A stretch of 64,000 bases of DNA from contig NC_089434.1 of NCBI RefSeq assembly GCF_026210795.1, positions 1,178,001 through 1,242,000 of the forward strand, written 5' to 3'. Positions 22,146 through 36,098 of the stretch are shown here, piece after piece; the first letter of the stretch is position 1; each line of letters begins with the position of its first letter. The translations under genes and the position numbers were made by a program. Origin of the DNA: Rhizophagus irregularis. Its lineage: Eukaryota; Glomeromycota; Glomeromycetes; Glomerales; Glomeraceae. The notes below the pieces were generated by a model. That model did no database searches. It was not told the DNA's origin and saw only the letters and a list, made by a program, of their open reading frames with translations.

Positions 22146-24187
22146 TTATTTCTTCGTTAATTTGGACATCTGAAAAAATATTCATAATTAAATAATTAAT
22201 AAAATTTTTGTAACTGATGAATAATGATCATACATACCATGCTTTGAAACTTTTCAATGTTAAATATTTTGGAGCTACCTAAAATTATTAAAAATTTGTT
22301 ATTCGTTTTTCTATTTCAATTATAAAAAAAAAAAATATTTTTTTCACGTATTACGAATAAAATTATAATACTTTTAAAAGTCCGACGACTACTTGATTTA
22401 TTAAAATCTTCGACTAAATAAAAAAAAATTATCAACCAATTAATTTTTTAAAAAATAAATTAGATATATTATTGTTATAAATTTAATAATTACTTACTAT
22501 TATCGGGGATTTCAAAATCATAGGATTTACTGTGAAATGCTGTTAAAAAAATTAAAGATATCGTAAAAAAAATTATTTAATACTCGATATACAAATTATG
22601 AGACTATTACAATTAAAATTTTCAAAATAGAAAATTTTCAATTATACCTTCTAGTTCTTCTGTTATTATTAAAAAAAATATTATATTAATATATTATCAA
22701 GACAAAAAGATTTTAATTAATGTAATTAACAATACCTTCTGTTGCATTTCTTGGTTCAGGTAAGGCTTCAAATTGATGAAGTTTACTCGTATACAATAAA
22801 TCATTTGTATCTTTTGATTTTGAGCTATTTGATTTATTTATTTTTAATTTATTATTTGTTACTAATTTACTTGGATTATTTTGGTATAAAATATAAATTT
22901 TTTTTATTTCTCTCCGAAGAGTTCTAGCATCAGGTCTTTTTAATGGATCAGCATCCCAACATTGTTCTATTAAATTTTTATATTCTAAAGGAGTTCCCGG
23001 TACAATTTTTGGTCTAATACCATTAATTATATTCATTGCAAGATCGTAATCATGTTCGTAATTAATAAACGGTGGTTGACCTGATGAAATTTCCCACATA
23101 AGCATTGCAATACTATAAATATCAGATTTAAAAGTATATCCTTTTCCATTAATAACCTCAGGTGCTATATAAGGAAGATTTCCATATATACTTTTTGATG
23201 GTCTATTTGCTGGACCACAAAATCCAAGATCACTAATGTAAAACCTTTGATCATAGTGAATATATAATATATTCTTAGAATGCAAATCTCTATGAATTGC
23301 TTTTTCTCTATGAATTCTACAAAGTGCAATAATTATATCATAAGTAATTTGAACCCTTTCTTCCCATGTAAGTTGATTATGATTTTGCTGAAAATATTTT
23401 CTTAAATCCATATCCATTTTTCTTATTACAAGCATATAATTTCCATCTGATGTATTTTGTGTTAACCCGTAGCATCGAACTATAGATGTCCATCTATTAC
23501 TTATAGTTAAATGTGATATAGCCTAAAAAATTTTAATATTTTGTATTAACATATTAATTGTTTAATTATCACTTCTTTAAATATATTTAGATTGCAAACC
23601 TCTTCAAACCATCTTTGATTTTCACTTTCAACATTTCCTAATGTTTTAAGTATAACATCATGTCTTCCAACGCTTTTTAACTGTTGTTTTTTAGAATCCC
23701 AATCATCATATGTTCCATCAATCCAAACTGCTGTATAAACTTCAGAGTATCCACCTTTTGTTAAAAATTTAATATTCTTAATTTTATTATATGGAATCCA
23801 TTCAATTGTCATAGTTGGCAAGAGTGTTTCCATTTGACATTTTTGGATTAAATTATCAATATCAGCATTTCCAGACGTCCAATTTGAAAATTTTACTCTT
23901 AGATGATTTCGAATACAACATTCACAATAAAATGTAGCCAAACATTCTTGATTACAACTTTCACAAATTCTTTTTGTTCCTGAATTAAGATTAATTTTAT
24001 CCCTATCATAGCTATTATTCTCTATTCTTATTGCTTCAGTTTTTTCTTTTTTTGTAAGAGAATTATCTCCAAGAATTTTTTGTTTCACAAATTCATGTTG
24101 TTTATGTATATTGTCGTAAATATTATAATCAATTAAATCACGTGCTCTATTAACTGCAACAAGAGCAAAATCAATAGAGGAAGACAT
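22146..24187 (-). CDS. Protein kinase K2 of the tandem array, seven exons
   Basis: Exons (minus): 23600-24187, 22736-23522, 22648-22659, 22498-22539, 22372-22413, 22238-22278, 22146-22169; 511 residues. Same layout as K1: Cys cluster CESCNQECLATFYCECC, WTSGN block, VILK lysine, HRDLHSKN, DLG, APE, all intact. Exon 5 is 42 nt instead of 39 because of one extra codon (SSSRRTFK). It differs from K1 mainly at clusters: PTMT instead of PNTI before IEW, NRWTS instead of NRDLS after TISN, CRIHREK instead of YHIHGEN before the HRD loop, and SVGRHD instead of RFGRVN. In this copy an alternative reading of the last exon (VQINEEIIQQNIKERHFNID) is also open as far as the next gtaagt, so the true C-terminus is unsettled. 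Confidence 0.85.
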
Positions 24188-24263
24188 GACGAAATTTTCT
24201 TACAAAATTTTTTTTTTAAAAAAAAATAAAAAATAAATAGCTAAAAAAAGTCATATAACTCCG

Positions 24264-24317
24264 GTGCAACCATATAAATATAAACGTTCAAGTCACATGC
24301 GACTGCTGTACGATATG
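24264..24317 (-). promoter_or_regulatory. Conserved upstream block of K2 with TATA-like core
   Basis: Identical in its core to the K1 block and at the same distance (about 77 bp) from the start codon. The identity continues far upstream, so conservation here may simply reflect recent duplication rather than selection. Confidence 0.45.
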
Positions 24318-26188
24318 GTTGACGAATTTTATTGGAGAAAAATTCTCGCAATACTTTTATTTTAAAAAAAGGAAAATCTACGTATGAAAAAGATAAAAGT
24401 TGAAAAAAAATTAGATGATGAAATTTATACTATATTATTTGTCTCAAATATTTTTTTTTTAATAAAAAAAAAATTATTAAATTAATAAATTTTTATTCAT
24501 CTAATTTTTCATATTTTTTTCTCTTATTGCATTGATAATAATATTTTGCAAAATAAACTTGTCTGTAACATTCTTCTTTAAATTTAATAACAATTTAATA
24601 ATAATGATTGTGCTTTATTCCATATTATTGACACTTTCCATTTTACCTTTACACACAAATTTTTAATTCACTTAAAAAGTAATATCATTACTAAAAGTCA
24701 GAATTTTGTGCAAAAAAGTAACAATTCCATAAAGTCCAGAACTCGATACGATTTTAATTTGGGATAAACCAATTTTGAATTATAACAAACTTTTTTTCTT
24801 AAACCAATCGTTTGTAATTAATAATTTTGTTAGTTACTATATGCCCGATTTTTTATTATAAATTTCGTGATATTACGCAGTCGAATCATAAATCAACCTA
24901 AATATTCAATAAAATCATAATTGACGGTTAAAAATAAATGTTTGAAATAACATATTAATATTATTTACAAAATTAATGATTTTAGTCATGAAATTTATTT
25001 TAGCTTTATATATAAACAATATATATACACCAATTAAAATGTGATATCCGGCGGATCTAACTCTAAGTGTTAATCTTCGACCTGAAAAAAACAAAGAAAT
25101 AAAAAACTAAGGTGATTTGAATTTTTTTGACTTTTTGATAATAGTTCTAATCATGCTACATTTAAATCTAGTGCGTTAGTAACAAGTAAAATAAATTTAA
25201 AAAGTTGGTGATGGAAAGGTACAGACTACAGAACTGGATTAAATAGTCAAGGATGTATAGTATTTCAATTTCAAATATATATGTGCGTACGTTGCGGGAT
25301 CGCCTTTCAAGACCTTAAGCAGCAAAAAAAGAGGGTAGAAGCAGCAGGCGTCCCATTGATAAAAAAAAAACCCAAGAAATATTATAAGAAGTTATCGAAA
25401 AGAAAGGCCGTCTTTCACGATTTCGTAAAATTAAAGCATTTACTTTTTTTTTTGTTTATTTTCTGAAATATTTTTCTGTATACTAATCTTAAACTGTCCT
25501 AGAGAATATTGATGATGCAACTTTGCCGATTATGATTGTATTTTGGTTTGATTATCTATTAAGAGATTTAAATTGTTTGGTCATTTTCGTTATTGAAGTC
25601 CCGTGGTAAATTGCGCGTGACATCATATGTAGGCGAGGCAGCCTTACTAATTCATTCGTAGTGATATTTGTATATCATTGATGATTGACCGATCTGTCGT
25701 TATGATTACTATTTAGATTAAAATAAAAAAAAATAATCTAATAATTACATCACATTAATGAATGTCAATTCTTTGGTATATGACTAACTCGTGCAAATTG
25801 ACTTTTATTTATCAGCAATTTTAATTTAAATTACAAATTAAGAAAATTGTGAGAACAGCTAAAATTTTAGTGTTTAAGTAATATAAATAGTAAAAAATAA
25901 TTAAAATAAAGTATATAAATAAAAGGAACAAAAAAAAATAAATTATATAAAACTGCATAATAATAATATTGCAATGTTGATTTGAATTTATAATCAATCC
26001 TTTTAATTAGTATGTTGCAATGTTATATCTAATAAATATTAAATAGTAATTATGTAAAAAAAAATTTTTTAGCGATTAGAATTTTGTCATTATCTAAAAC
26101 AAGTAAATAAAAAATAATTTTATTTTGTAATAATTATTTTACTTACCAATCATATCAAAATGACGCTTCTATATATTTTGTTGTAGTA
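24318..26188. other. Array spacer K2-K3 with an open remnant frame (25281-25466)
   Basis: Near-copy of the previous spacer. At 25281-25466 (plus) a 61-codon frame reads MCVRCGIAFQDLKQQKKRVE, then AAGVPLIKKK, and ends in a hydrophobic run coded by T-rich DNA. I do not recognise the protein. Equivalent frames occur in the other spacers, mostly broken, so this is probably the relic of a gene or element carried along in the tandem unit. Confidence 0.45.
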
Positions 26189-28233
26189 TTATTTCTTCGT
26201 TAATTTGCACATCTGAAAAAAAGTATTCATAATTAATAAAATTTTTGTAACTGATGAATAACGATCATACATACCATGCTTTGAAGCTTTTCAATATTAA
26301 ATACTTTAGAACTACCTAAAATTATTAAAAATTTGTTATTCGTTTGTCTATTTCAATTATGAAAAAAAAATTTTTTCACGTATTACGAATAAAATTATAA
26401 TACTTTTAAAAGTTCGACTACTTGATTTATCAAAATCTTCGACTAAATAAAAAAAAATTAACCAATTAATTTTAAAAAAAACATATTAGATATATTATTG
26501 TTATAAATTTTAAAATAATTACTTACTATTATCAGGGATTTCAAAATCATAGGATTTACTGTGAAATGCTGTTAAAAATTAAAGATATCGTAAAAAAAAA
26601 TTATTTAATAGTCGATATGTTACAATCTATGAAATTTCGAGATTATTACAATTAAAATTTTTCAAAATAAAAAATTTTCAATTATACCTTCTAGTTCTTC
26701 TATTATTATTAAAAGAAATATTATATTAATATATTATTAAGACAAGATTTTAATTAATGTAATTAACAATACCTTCTGTTGCATTTCTTGGTTCAGGTAA
26801 GTTTTCAAATTGATGAAGTTTACTCGTATACAATGCACTATTTGTATCTTTTGAATTTAAGCTATTTGATTTATTTATTTTTAAATTATTATTTGCTGCT
26901 AATTTACTTGGATTATTTTGGTATAAAATATTAATTTTTTTTATTTCATCCAGCAGAGTATAAGCATCAGGTCTTTTTAATGGATCAGCATTCCAACATT
27001 GTTCTATTAAATTTTTATATTCTAAAGGAGTTCCCGGTACAATTTTTGGTCTAATACCATCAATTATATTCATTGCAAGATCGTAATCATGTTCGTAATT
27101 AATAAACGGTGGTTGACCTGATGAAATTTCCCACATAAGCATTGCAGCACTATAAATATCAGACTTAAAAGTATATTCTTTTCCATTAATGACCTCAGGT
27201 GCTATATAAGGAAGATTTCCATATATACTTTTTGATGGCCTATTTGCTGGACCACAAAATCCAAGATCACTAATGTAAAACCTTTGAACATAGCGACTAT
27301 GTAATATATTCTTAGAATGTAAATCTCTATGAATTGCATTTTCTCTATGGATTCTATCAAGTGCAAGAATTATTTCATGAGTAATTTGAATCCTTTCTTC
27401 CCACGTAAGTTGATTATGATTTTGTTGCAAATATTTTCTTAAATCTATATTCATTTTTCTTAATACAAACATATAATTTCCATCTAATGTATTTTGTGTT
27501 AAACCGTAACATTGAACTATAGATGGCCTTCTATTACTTATAGTCAAATGTGATTTAGCCTAAAAAATTTTAAAATTTGTATTAACATGATATTAATTGT
27601 TTAATTATCACTTCTTTAAATAGTAAATACATTTAGATTGCAAACCTCTTCAAACCATCTTTGATTTTCACTTTCAACATTTCCTAATGTTTTAAGTATA
27701 ACATTATGTCTTCCAAATCTTTTTAACTGTTGTTTTTTAGAATCCCAATTATCGTAACATCCATCAATCCAAACTGCTGTATAAATTTCAGAGTATCCAC
27801 CTTTTGTTAAAAATTTAATATTTTTAATTCTATTATATGGAATCCATTCAATTATCGTATTTGGCAAAAGTGTTTCCATTTGACATTTTTGGATTAAATC
27901 ATCAATATCAGCATTTCCAGACGTCCAATTTGAAAATTTTACTCTCATATGATTTCGAACACAATATTCACAATAAGATGTAGCCAAACATTCTTGATTA
28001 CAACTTTCACAAATTCTTTTTATTCCTGAATTAGAACTAACTTTTGTTCTATCATAAGAATTAATTAAAATCCTTATTGCTTCAGTTTTTTCTTTTTTTG
28101 TAAGAGAATTATCTCCAAGAATTTTTTGTTTCACAAATTCATGTTGTTTATGTATATTGTCGTAAATATTATCATCAATTAAATCAAATGCTCTATTAAC
28201 TGCAACAAAAGTAGAATCAATAGAGGTAGTCAT
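26189..28233 (-). CDS. Protein kinase K3 of the tandem array, seven exons
   Basis: Exons (minus): 27646-28233, 26773-27559, 26688-26699, 26527-26568, 26404-26442, 26275-26315, 26189-26212; 510 residues. Start MTTSIDSTFVAVNRAFDLID. Cys cluster CESCNQECLATSYCEYC, WTSGN block, glycine loop TKGGYSEIY, VILK lysine, HRDLHSKN, DLG and APE are all present, so it should be active. Variable clusters read NRRPS, DRIHREN, LHSRYVQRF and TLLDEIKK. The upstream spacer (28234-28500) is shorter than in K1/K2, having lost several hundred bases that lie between the TATA-like block and the remnant frame in other units. Confidence 0.85.
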
Positions 28234-29601
28234 GACGAAGTTTTCTAATAAAATTTATTTTTTTTTTAAAAAAAAAAATAAATAGCTAAAAAAAGCCCGG
28301 TGCAACCATATAAGTATAAATGTTCAAGTCACATGCGATTGATGTACTCTGTAGTCTGTACGATATGATTGACGAATTTTATTGGAAATTTATTTTAGCT
28401 TTATATATAAACAATATATATACTGACACCAATTAAAATGTGATATCCTGCGGATCTAAATCCATTATTAACTTTAAGTGTTAATCTTCGATCTGAAAAA
28501 AACAAAGAAGTAAAAAAACTAAGGTGATTTGAATTTTTTGACTTTTTGATAATAGTTCTAATCATGCCACATTTAAATCTAATACGTTAGTAGCAAGTAA
28601 AATAAATTTAAAAAAATTGGTGATGGAAAGATACAGACTACAGAACTGGATTAAATAGTCAAGGATGTACAGTATTTCAATTTCAAATATATATGTGCGT
28701 TCCTTAAGCAGCAAAAAAAGAGGGTAGAAGCAACAGGCGTCCCATTGATAAAAAAAGAAACCCAAGAAATATTATAAGAAGTTATCGAAAAGAAAATCGT
28801 CTTTCCCGATTTCGTAAAATTAAAGCATTTACTTTTTTTTTGTTTATTTTTCTGAAAGATTTCCTGGCGGTAAAATGAAATAAGAACGGAAGAGCTAATG
28901 ACGTGTACTAATCTTTGATGATGCAACTTTGCCGATCATGATTGAATTTTGGTTGATTATCTATTAAGAGGTCATTTAAAAATTGTTTGGTCATTTTCGT
29001 TATTTCCCGTGGTAAATTGCGCGTGACATCATATGTAGGCGTACTAATTCGTAGTGATATTTAAGTATATCATTGATCGATCTGTAACATACTACGTTAT
29101 GATCATAGTGTTATGATTAGATTAAAATAAAGAAAAATAATCTAGTAATAATCATTACATCATATTAATGAATGTCAATATGATTAATCTAAAGCATCTC
29201 GTTCAAATTGACTTTTATTTATCTCAATATAGTCACAAAACAGCTTCGGCAATTTTATTTTAAATTACATATTAAGAAAATTGTAAGAACGGCTAAAATA
29301 TAAATGGTAAAAAATAATAAAATAAAGTATATAAAAAGCAAATAATAAAAAAAATAAAAACTCTATAATAAATAATATTGCAATGTTGATCTGAATTTAG
29401 TTATAATTCTTTCGTATCTAATAAATATTATATAAAAAAAAATTTTTTTAGCGATTAAATTCGTCTTATTATTTTTGAATAGAAATTAGAATTTTGTCAT
29501 TATCTACAACAAGTAAATAAAAAATAATTTTATTTTGTAAAATAATTATTTTACTTACCAATCATATCAAAATGACGCTTCTAGTATGTATTATTTCTTC
29601 G
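28234..29601. other. Array spacer K3-K4, shortened
   Basis: Contains the promoter-like block (about 28300-28360), then joins directly to a segment that lies far upstream in other units, so a deletion of roughly 600-700 bp is implied. The remnant frame is present at about 28650-28832 but lacks the GIAFQD part (gtgcgttccttaagcagc). This explains the short K3-K4 period (about 3.4 kb instead of 4 kb). Confidence 0.5.
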
Positions 29602-31609
29602 TTAATTTGAAAAAAAAATATTCATAATTAATAAAATTTTTGTAAGATGAACAACGATCATACATACCATGCTTTGAAGCTTTTTAATGTTAAATATTTT
29701 GGAGCTTCCTAAAATTATTAAAAATTTGTTATTCGTTTTTCTATTTCAATTATGAAAAAAAAAAATTTCACGTATTACGAATAAAATTATAATACTTTTA
29801 AAAGTCCGACTACTTGATTTATTAAAAGCTTCGACTAAATAAAAAAAAATTATCAACCAATTAATTTAAAAAAATATATTAAATATATTATTTATTATAA
29901 ATTTAATAATTACTTACTATTATCAGGGATTTCAAGATCATGGGATTTACTGTGAAGTGCTGTTAAAAAATTAAAGATATCGTAAAAAAATTATTTAATA
30001 GTCGATATACAAGCCATGAAATTTCGAGACTATTACAATTAAAATTTTTCAAAATAGAAAATTTTCAATTATACCTTCTAGTTCTTCTATTATTATTTAA
30101 AAAAAAATATTCTATTAATATATTATTAAGACAAAAAAAATTTAAATAATGTAATTAACAATACCTTCTGTTGCATTTCTTGGTTCAGGTAAGTTTTCAA
30201 ATTGATGAAGTTTACTCGTATACAATGCACTATTTGTATCTTTTGATTTTAAGCTAGTATTTGATTTATTTATTTTTAAATTATTATTTGCTGCTAATTT
30301 ACTTGGATTATTTTGGTATGAAATATTAATATTTCTAATTTCATTCCAAAGAGTATAAATATCAAGTCTTTTTGATGGATCAGCGTCCCAACATTGTTCT
30401 ATTAACTTTTTATATTCTAAAGGGGTTCCCGGTACAATTTTTGGTCTAATACCATTAATTATTTTCATTGCAAGATCGTAATCATGTTCGTAATTAATAA
30501 ACGGTGGTTGACCTGATGAAATTTCCCACATAAGCATTGCAAAACTATAAATATCAGATTTAAAAGTATATCCTTTTCCATTAATAATCTCGGGTGCTAT
30601 ATAAGGAAGATTTCCATATATACTTTTTGATGGTCTATTTGCTGGACCACAAAATCCAAGATCACTGATGTAAAACCTTTGATAATAGTGACTATGTAAT
30701 ATATTCTTAGAATGCAAATCTCTATGAATTGCATTTTCTCCATGAATTCTACTAAGTGCAATAATTATTTCATAAGTAATTTGAATCCTTTCTTTCCATG
30801 TAAGTTGATTATGATTTTGTTGTAAATATTTTCTTAAATCCATATCCATTTTTCTTATAACAAGCATATAATTTCCATCTAATATATTTTGTGTTAAACC
30901 GTAACATCGAACTGTAGATGACCATTTGTTACTTATAGTAAAATGTGATTTAGCCTAAAAAATTTCAATATTTTGTATTAACATATTAATTGTTTAATTA
31001 TCACTTCTTTAAAAATATATTTAGATTGCAAACCTCTTCAAACCACCTTTGATTTTCACTTTCAACATTTCCTAATGTTTTAAGTATAACATTTTCTCTT
31101 CCAAATCTTTTTAACTGTTGTTTTTTAGAATCCCACTCATTGTAACCTCCATCAATCCAAACTGCTGTATAAATTTTAGAATATCCACCTTTTGTTAAAA
31201 ATTTAATATTCTCAATTCTATTATATGGAATCCATTCAATTATTATAGTTGGCACAAGTGTTTCCATTTGACATTTTTGGATTAAATTATCAATATCAGC
31301 ATTTCCAGACGTCCAATTCGAAAATTTTACTCTTAGATGAATTCGAATACAATATTCACAATAAAATGTAGCCAAACATTCTTGATTACAACTTTCGCAA
31401 ATTCTTTTTGTTCCTGAATTAAGATCAACCTTTGCTATGTCGTAAGAATTATTTAAAATTTTTATTGCTTCAGTTTTTTCTTTTTTTGTAAGAGAATTAT
31501 CGTCAAGAATTTTTTTTTTCACAAATTCATATTTTTCGTGTATATTATCAACATTCAAATTAGCTGCTCTATTAGCTACAACAAAAGCAGAATTAACAGA
31601 GGCAGACAT
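29602..31609 (-). CDS. Protein kinase K4 of the tandem array, altered 3' end
   Basis: Exons (minus): 31034-31609, 30165-30954, 30075-30086, 29918-29959, 29796-29834, then 29708 downward. N-terminus MSASVNSAFVVANRAANLN is 4 codons shorter than K1. Catalytic motifs (VILK, HRDLHSKN, DLG, APE) are intact, although the APE segment reads IAPEII and the glycine loop TKGGYSKIY. The bases that carry the last splice acceptor and the ATGTCC of exon 7 in other copies are deleted near 29610. If exon 6 is simply read through, the frame stays open to TAA at 29602, giving 521 residues with a different end (SMVCMIVVHL...). Exon 4 also carries changes (ALHSKSHDLEIP). Probably still an active kinase with a new tail. 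Confidence 0.75.
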
Positions 31610-31727
31610 GGTGAAATTTTCTTACAAAATTTTTTTTTTTAAAAAAAAAATAATAGCTAAAAAAAGTCATATAACTCCGGTGTAACCATATAAATATAAA
31701 TGTTTGAGTCACATGATGAGACTGTGA

Positions 31728-31965
31728 TAGGACCTCGAACAATACTGAAATAGGTTATAGGAAAAAATGCGTAGAAAAGGCCAAAATAACCATGAAAATC
31801 TTTCCTTTTTTAGATAGTAATTTTTGATAATGTTGGTCAGATTTTTATTACTTATTTTAGTAACCGACCAACATTATCATAATTCCGGCCCTGAAAAAAT
31901 GCGTAGAGCTAATAGTAAAATTTTTCCAATTTCCTATGACCTATTTATATATTGCTCGGGTCCTG
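31728..31965. mobile_element. MITE-like inverted-repeat element
   Basis: A stretch absent from sister spacers, flanked by imperfect inverted ends: TAGGACCTCGAACAATACTG at the left and the reverse of CAGGACCCGAGCAATATATA at the right, continuing through AATAGGT.ATAGGAAA. About 238 bp with no coding frame of note. A target duplication is not clear. Likely a non-autonomous DNA transposon. Confidence 0.55.
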
Positions 31966-32326
31966 ATATGATTGACGAATTTTATTGGAGAAAAATTCTT
32001 GCAATACTTTAAGGAAAATCCACGTTTGAAAAAGAAAAAAAATTAGATGATGAAACTTATATATATATTATTTGTATTATTTGTTCAAATATTTGCACTT
32101 CTTTTTTTTTTAAAAAAAAAAAATTATTAAATTATTAAATTCTTATTCATCTATTTTTTCATATTTTTTTTCATATAATTTTATTATTGTATTCGTTAAT
32201 AATAATATTTGCAAAATAAACTTGTCTGTAACATTCTTCTTAAATTTAATAATAGCAATGACTATGCTTTATTCCGTATTATTGACACTTTCCACTTTAC
32301 CTTCACACAAATTTTTAGTTCGCTTA

Positions 32327-32581
32327 CATCAGGAAATTTTTTATGTGTAGAAAATATGCAAAATTTCGTGCATGAAAAAACTGATTTGCACACCCTGAAA
32401 ATGCACATTATTTGCATATTTAATATATATAATATGTACAGTATATTGAGTAATTTTCTATGTGGTATATTGTAAAAAATTGTACAAAAAATTACATATA
32501 TAATATTGTTAACTATGTTGCATAAATTTTGAGAAATTTAAGTATTTGTGCAATATTGAATACCCTAAAAATTTAGTGATG
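32327..32581. mobile_element. MITE copy A, TA target site
   Basis: Insert of about 255 bp between TA dinucleotides, starting CATCAGGAAATT and ending AATTTAGTGATG. The sister spacers have the uninterrupted cttaaaa sequence. The same element occurs in opposite orientation at 36099-36317. TA target and short inverted ends suggest a Tc1/mariner-type non-autonomous element. Confidence 0.6.
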
Positions 32582-33978
32582 TAAAAGTAATATCATTACT
32601 AAAGTCAGAAATTTGTGCAAAAGTAACAATTTCATAAAGTCCAGAACTCGATACGATTTTAATTTGGGATAAACCAATTTTGAATTATAACAAACTTTTT
32701 TCTTAAACCAATCGTTTGTAATTAATAATTTTGTTTAATATATGCCGATTTTTTATTATAAATTTCGTGATATTACGCAGTCGAATCATAATTCAACCTA
32801 AATTTTAAATAAAATCATAATTGACGGTTAAAAATAAATGTTTGAAACAACATATATCAATATTATTTACAAATTTAATGATTTTAATTATGAAATTTAT
32901 TTTAGCTTTATATATAACTATATATATACATCAATTAAAATGTGATAGTATACGGCGGATTTAAATCTTTAAGTATTAATCTTCGACCTGCTGAAAAAAA
33001 CAAAGAAATAAAAAACTAAGGTGATTTGAATTTTTTTGACTTTTGATAATAGTTCTAATCATGCTACATTTAAATCTAAGCAAGTACTAGTAAAATAAAT
33101 TTAAAAAGTTGGTGATGGATGAACTGGATTAAATAGTCAAGGATGTACAGTATTTCAAGTTCAAATATATATGTGCGTACGTTGCGGGATCGCCTTTCAA
33201 GACCTTAAGCAGCAAAAAAAGAGGAAGCAGCAGGCGCCCATTAATAAAAGAAACATTACAAGAAGTTACCGAAAAGAAAAGTCATCTTTCACGATTTCAT
33301 AAAATTAAAGCATTTACTTTTTTTTAGTTTATTTTTCTGAAAGATTTTTCTATCTGTGTACTACTAATCTTTGCAACTTTGCCGATCCTGATTGAACTTT
33401 GGTTTGATTATTTATTAAGAGGCTCATTTAAATTTGTTTGGTCATTTTCGTTATTAAAGTCCTGTGGTAAAATGCGCGTGACATCATATGTAGACGAGGC
33501 AGCCTTACTAATTCGTAGTGATATTTAATTATATCTGTACGTACCACGTTATGATTACTATTAAAATAAAAATAATTTAATAATTACATCGTATTAATGA
33601 ATGTCAATTCTTTGGTATATGACTAAATCTGAAGCATCTCGTGCAAATTGACTTTTATTTATCAGCAATTTTAATGTTTTAAGTAATATAAATAGTAAAA
33701 AATAATAAAATAAAGTATATAAATAACAAAGAATAAAAAAAATAAATTATATAAAACTGCATAATAAATAATACTGCAATGTTGATTTGAATTTATAATC
33801 AATCCTTTTAATTAGTATGTTTCAATGTTATTTTTAATCTATAATTCTTTCGTATCTAATAAATAATTATGTAAAAAAACTTTTAGCGATTATAAATAAA
33901 AAATAATTTTATTTTGTAAAAAAATTTAAATAATTATTTTACTTACAAATCATATCAAAATGACTCTCTGTTGTAGTA

Positions 33979-36017
33979 TTATTTTTTCGTTAATTTGGAC
34001 ATCTGAAAAAAAAATATTCATAATTAATATAATTTTTGTAACTGCCGATGAATAACGATCATACATACCATGCTTTGAAGCTTTTCAATGTTAAATACAT
34101 TGAAGCTATCTAAAATTAATGAAAATTTGTTATTCATTTGTCTATTTCAATTATGAAAAAAAAAAATTTTTCACGCATTACGAATAAAATTATAATACTT
34201 TTAAAAGTCTGGCTACTTGATTTATTAAAATCTTCGACTAAATAAAAAAAATTATCAACCAATTAATTTTTTAAAAAATACATTAGATATATTATTGTTA
34301 TAAATTTAATAATTACTTACTATTATCAGGGATTTCAAAATCATATGGTGTACTGTGAAATGCTGTTAAAAATTAAAGATATCATAAAAAAAATTATTTA
34401 ATACTCGATATACAACCTATGAAATTTCGAGACTATTACAATTAAAATATTTTCAAAATAGAAAATTTTCAATTATACCTTCTAGTTCTTCTATTATTAT
34501 TAAATAAAATATTATATTAATATATTATTAAGACAAAAAGATTTTAATTAATGTATTTAACAATACCTTCTGTTGCATTTCTTGGTTCAGGTAAGGTTTC
34601 AAATTGATGAAGTTTACTCGTATACAATGTACTATTTGTATCTTTTGATTTTAAGCTATTTGATTTATTTATTTTTAAATTATTATTTGCCACTAATTTA
34701 CTTGGATTATTTTGGTATAAAATATTAATTTTTTTTATTTCATTCTTCAGAGTATAAACATCAGGTCTTTTCAATGGATCAGCATCCCAACATTGTTTTA
34801 TTAAATTTTTATATTCTAAAGGAGTTCCCGGTACAATTTTTGGTCTAATACCATTAATTATATTCATTGCAAGATCGTAATCATGTTCGTAATTAATAAA
34901 CGGTGGTTGACCTGATGAAATTTCCCACATAAGCATTGCAACACTATAAATATCAGATTTAAAAGTATATTCTTTTCCATTAATGACCTCAGGTGCTATA
35001 TAAGGAAGATTTCCATATATACTTTTTGATGGTCTATTTGCTGGACCACAAAATCCAAAATCACTAATGTAAAACCTTTGAACATAGTGACTATGTAATA
35101 TATTCTTAGAATGCAAATCTCTATGAATTGCATTCTCTATATGGATATCATTAAGTGCAAAAATTATTTCATAAGTAATTTGAATCCTTTCTTTCCATGT
35201 AAGTTGATTATGATTTTGTTGCAAATATTTTCTTAAATCCATATCCATTTTTCTTATTACAAGCATATAATTTCCATTTGATGTATTTCGTGTTAACCCG
35301 TAACATTGAACTATCGATGGCCTTTTATTGCTTATAGTTAAATGTGATTTAGCCTAAAAATTTTAATATTTTATATTAATATATTAATTGTTTAATTATC
35401 ACTCCTTTAAATATATTTAGATTGCAAACCTCTTCAAACCATCTTTGATTTTCACTTTCAACATTTCCTAATGTTTTAAGTATAACATTTACTCTTCCAA
35501 ATCTTTTAAACTGTTGTTTTTTAGAATCCCACTTATCGCAACTTCCATCAATCCAAACTGCTGTATAAATTTCAGAGTATCCACCTTTTGTTAAAAATTT
35601 AATGTTTTTAATTCTATTATATGGAATCCATTCAATTACTTTAAATGGAATTCGTGTCCCCATTTGACATTTTTGGATTAAATTATTAATATCAGCATTT
35701 CCAGACGTCCAATTTGAAAATTTTACTCTTAGATGATTTCGAATACAACATTCACAATAAAATGTAGCAAAACATTCTTGATTACAACTTTCGCAAATTC
35801 TTTTTGTTCCTGAATTAAAATCAATCTTATCCCTATCATAAGAGCCATTTAAAATTTTTGTTGCTTTAGTTTTTTCTTTTTTTGTAAGAGAATTATCTTC
35901 AAGAATTTTTTGTTTCATAAATTCATGTTGTTTATGTATATTGTCGCAAATATTAACATCAATTAAATCATATGCTCTATTAACTGCAACAAAAGCAGAA
36001 TCAATAGAGGAAGACAT
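33979..36017 (-). CDS. Protein kinase K5 of the tandem array, seven exons
   Basis: Exons (minus): 35430-36017, 34567-35353, 34479-34490, 34321-34362, 34199-34237, 34069-34109, 33979-34002; 510 residues. Cys cluster reads CESCNQECFATFYCECC. Catalytic lysine (VILK), HRDLHSKN and APE are present; the DFG-equivalent is DFG here (ISDFGFC), where the other copies have DLG. Variable clusters: GTRIPFKVIEW, NKRPS, NDIHIEN, LHSHYVQRF, TLKNEIKK. Its upstream TATA-like block is split by a MITE (36099-36317), so expression may differ from its sisters. Confidence 0.85.
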
Positions 36018-36098
36018 GACGAAATTTTCTTATAAAATTTATTTTTTTTTTAAAAAAAATAAATAAATAAATAGCTAAAAAGAGCCGGTGCAACCATA

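Larger units (their letters stand above)
31610..33978. other. Array spacer K4-K5 with two MITE-like insertions
   Basis: Holds the K4 promoter-like block (about 31676-31720), two inserted elements (31728-31965 and 32327-32581, listed separately), the conserved spacer sequence and a decayed remnant frame (about 33126-33317) with internal deletions. Confidence 0.5.
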
